Of a stretch of DNA of 6,999 bases, positions 6,230 through 6,999 are shown one piece after another. Origin of the DNA: Planctomycetia bacterium (GTDB taxonomy: Bacteria > Planctomycetota > Planctomycetia > Pirellulales > UBA1268); contig RGBY01000136.1 in assembly GCA_009919445.1 (NCBI GenBank), positions 1 through 6,999 of the forward strand. The letters are read 5' to 3'. The notes under the pieces were generated by a model. That model ran no database searches. It was not told the origin of the DNA and saw nothing but the letters and a program-made list of their open reading frames with translations. Each line of letters opens with the position of its first letter. Position 1 is the first letter of the stretch. The translations under genes and the position numbers were made by a program.

Positions 6230-6999
6230 AACCGACACCTTCCCCCACAACCTCGTCGTCGAGGCAAGCGCCGGCACCGGCAAGACCTATTCGGTCGCGG
6301 CCATCGTCACGCTGGAACTCGCCCTGCACGAAGACCTGCGGCTCGGCCAGATTCTGATCACCACCTTCACCCGGAACGCCGCGGCTGAACTGCGGGACCG
6401 AGTGCGGCGGCGCATCGTTGAGACGCTGCCGAAGCTCCGCGGGGAGATCGCCGCCGACAGCGATCCGGTTGTCGTGCGGCTCCACACTGGCAGCGAAGAC
6501 GAAATCGCCGCCCGGGTTCAACGACTGGAGCGGGCGTTGGTCGAGTTTGACACGGCCACCATCTCCACCATTCACGGGGTCTGCAGCCGGGTGTTGCGGA
6601 TGGCCGGTATGGAGGCGGGCTCAATTGCCGATGTCGATGAAACCGACCGAATCGTGGCCGAAGCGGTCAACGATCTGGTGGTCAGCCAGTCAGCCGACCA
6701 CCAGTGGGACGAAAAGAAACTGAAGGATCTGGTCAATGTGATGCGTGAAGATCCCTTCATCGAGCCTTGGATCGATCCCGCCCTCGACGACTTCGACCGC
6801 AGCCGGCTGGAACAGCTCTGGGAGCTGCTGAAGGACTGCGTCGGCCGCATCCAACGGGAAATGACCGCCTCGCCGAGCTACAACGACTTGCTTCGCATCG
6901 CCCGGGAACTGATCTGCGACGAGAGCCGCGGCGACCTGCTGGCCGCCCTGCGGGCCCGGTTCAAGCTCGCGATTGTCGATGAGGCCCAGGACACCGACC
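6213..6999 (+). CDS. recB: RecB, exodeoxyribonuclease V beta subunit, N-terminal part (3' truncated by window edge)
   Basis: RecB is the SF1A 3'-5' helicase and nuclease subunit of RecBCD. The frame is open from ATG 6213 to the last base (262 full codons). Visible helicase motifs are: motif I/Walker A, ASAGTGKT (18-25), with K24 and T25 for ATP and magnesium binding; motif Ia, TTFTRNAAAELR (50-61); TISTIHGVCSRVL (about 116-128); and motif II, IVDEAQDTD (254-262), with D256/E257 as the Walker B acids, at which the window ends. E. coli RecB is about 1,180 aa, so roughly three quarters, including the nuclease domain, lies outside. The start overlaps the end of recC by 17 bases with only a weak AGGT upstream, suggesting translational coupling. 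If recC is truly broken, coupling would have to start from the 3' fragment. recD is not in the window. Confidence 0.93.
   Translation, partial: MPLDLETDTFPHNLVVEASAGTGKTYSVAAIVTLELALHEDLRLGQILITTFTRNAAAELRDRVRRRIVETLPKLRGEIAADSDPVVVRLHTGSEDEIAARVQRLERALVEFDTATISTIHGVCSRVLRMAGMEAGSIADVDETDRIVAEAVNDLVVSQSADHQWDEKKLKDLVNVMREDPFIEPWIDPALDDFDRSRLEQLWELLKDCVGRIQREMTASPSYNDLLRIARELICDESRGDLLAALRARFKLAIVDEAQDTD
6969..6999 (+). repeat. 31-nt perfect direct repeat, native copy in recB motif II
   Basis: This is the expected site of helicase motif II in RecB. The repeat reaches the last base of the window, so its real right end cannot be seen; 31 nt is a minimum. Confidence 0.9.

Noticed and set aside
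1..6999. CRISPR arrays, tRNA or rRNA genes, insertion sequences
   Set aside because: I saw no regularly spaced repeats, no cloverleaf-like sequence and no transposase frame or terminal inverted repeats.

Overview
The window looks like chromosomal DNA from a moderately GC-rich bacterium. Planctomycetota is my best guess, from three signs. There is the tail of a beta-propeller protein with the GNLYVQDW type of blade. There is a recC-recB pair of the large heterotrimeric RecBCD type. There are also several small, poorly conserved exported proteins. The lineage is an inference; no rRNA or other phylogenetic marker is present. By eye, the left 2.7 kb is less GC-rich than the helicase genes, especially the 3' half of recC.

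Left part (1-2740). A truncated six-bladed-propeller/NHL-type protein ends at 162. After 354 bases with no gene, four genes lie on the minus strand. In their direction of transcription they are a 111-aa exported protein (2345-2010), an 84-aa protein with a signal-like N-terminus (1921-1667), a coupled 81-aa ORF (1655-1410, weak), a strong hairpin near 1307-1339, and a 217-aa soluble protein with a disordered acidic linker (1170-517). Divergently, on the plus strand, a 47-aa protein (2597-2740) is about half identical, without gaps, to the C-terminal domain of the 84-aa protein. So one small beta-beta-alpha-beta-like domain occurs twice within about 1 kb, once with an export-type leader and once bare. 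I recognise no named function for any of these small genes.

Right part (2797-6999). recC and recB, the gamma and beta subunits of exodeoxyribonuclease V, run on the plus strand. RecBCD resects double-strand breaks, recognises Chi through RecC and loads RecA. recC is split by an apparent +1 frameshift at about 5395: an 867-aa N-terminal part is followed in the next frame by the rest of the C-terminal domain. Removing one G restores a normal RecC of about 1,140 aa. recB starts inside the end of recC and is cut off by the window edge just after helicase motif II. No recD is visible; it would be expected downstream.

The most surprising signal is a perfect 31-nt direct repeat. The bases encoding RecB motif II (AIVDEAQDTD, 6969-6999) also occur, in the same codon phase, inside recC at 5248-5278, where RecC proteins do not carry a helicase motif. 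The second copy ends exactly at the window edge and the first lies about 120 nt before the frameshift. The repeat, the frameshift and the edge should be judged together, either as recent intra-operon copying with decay of recC or as an assembly artefact.
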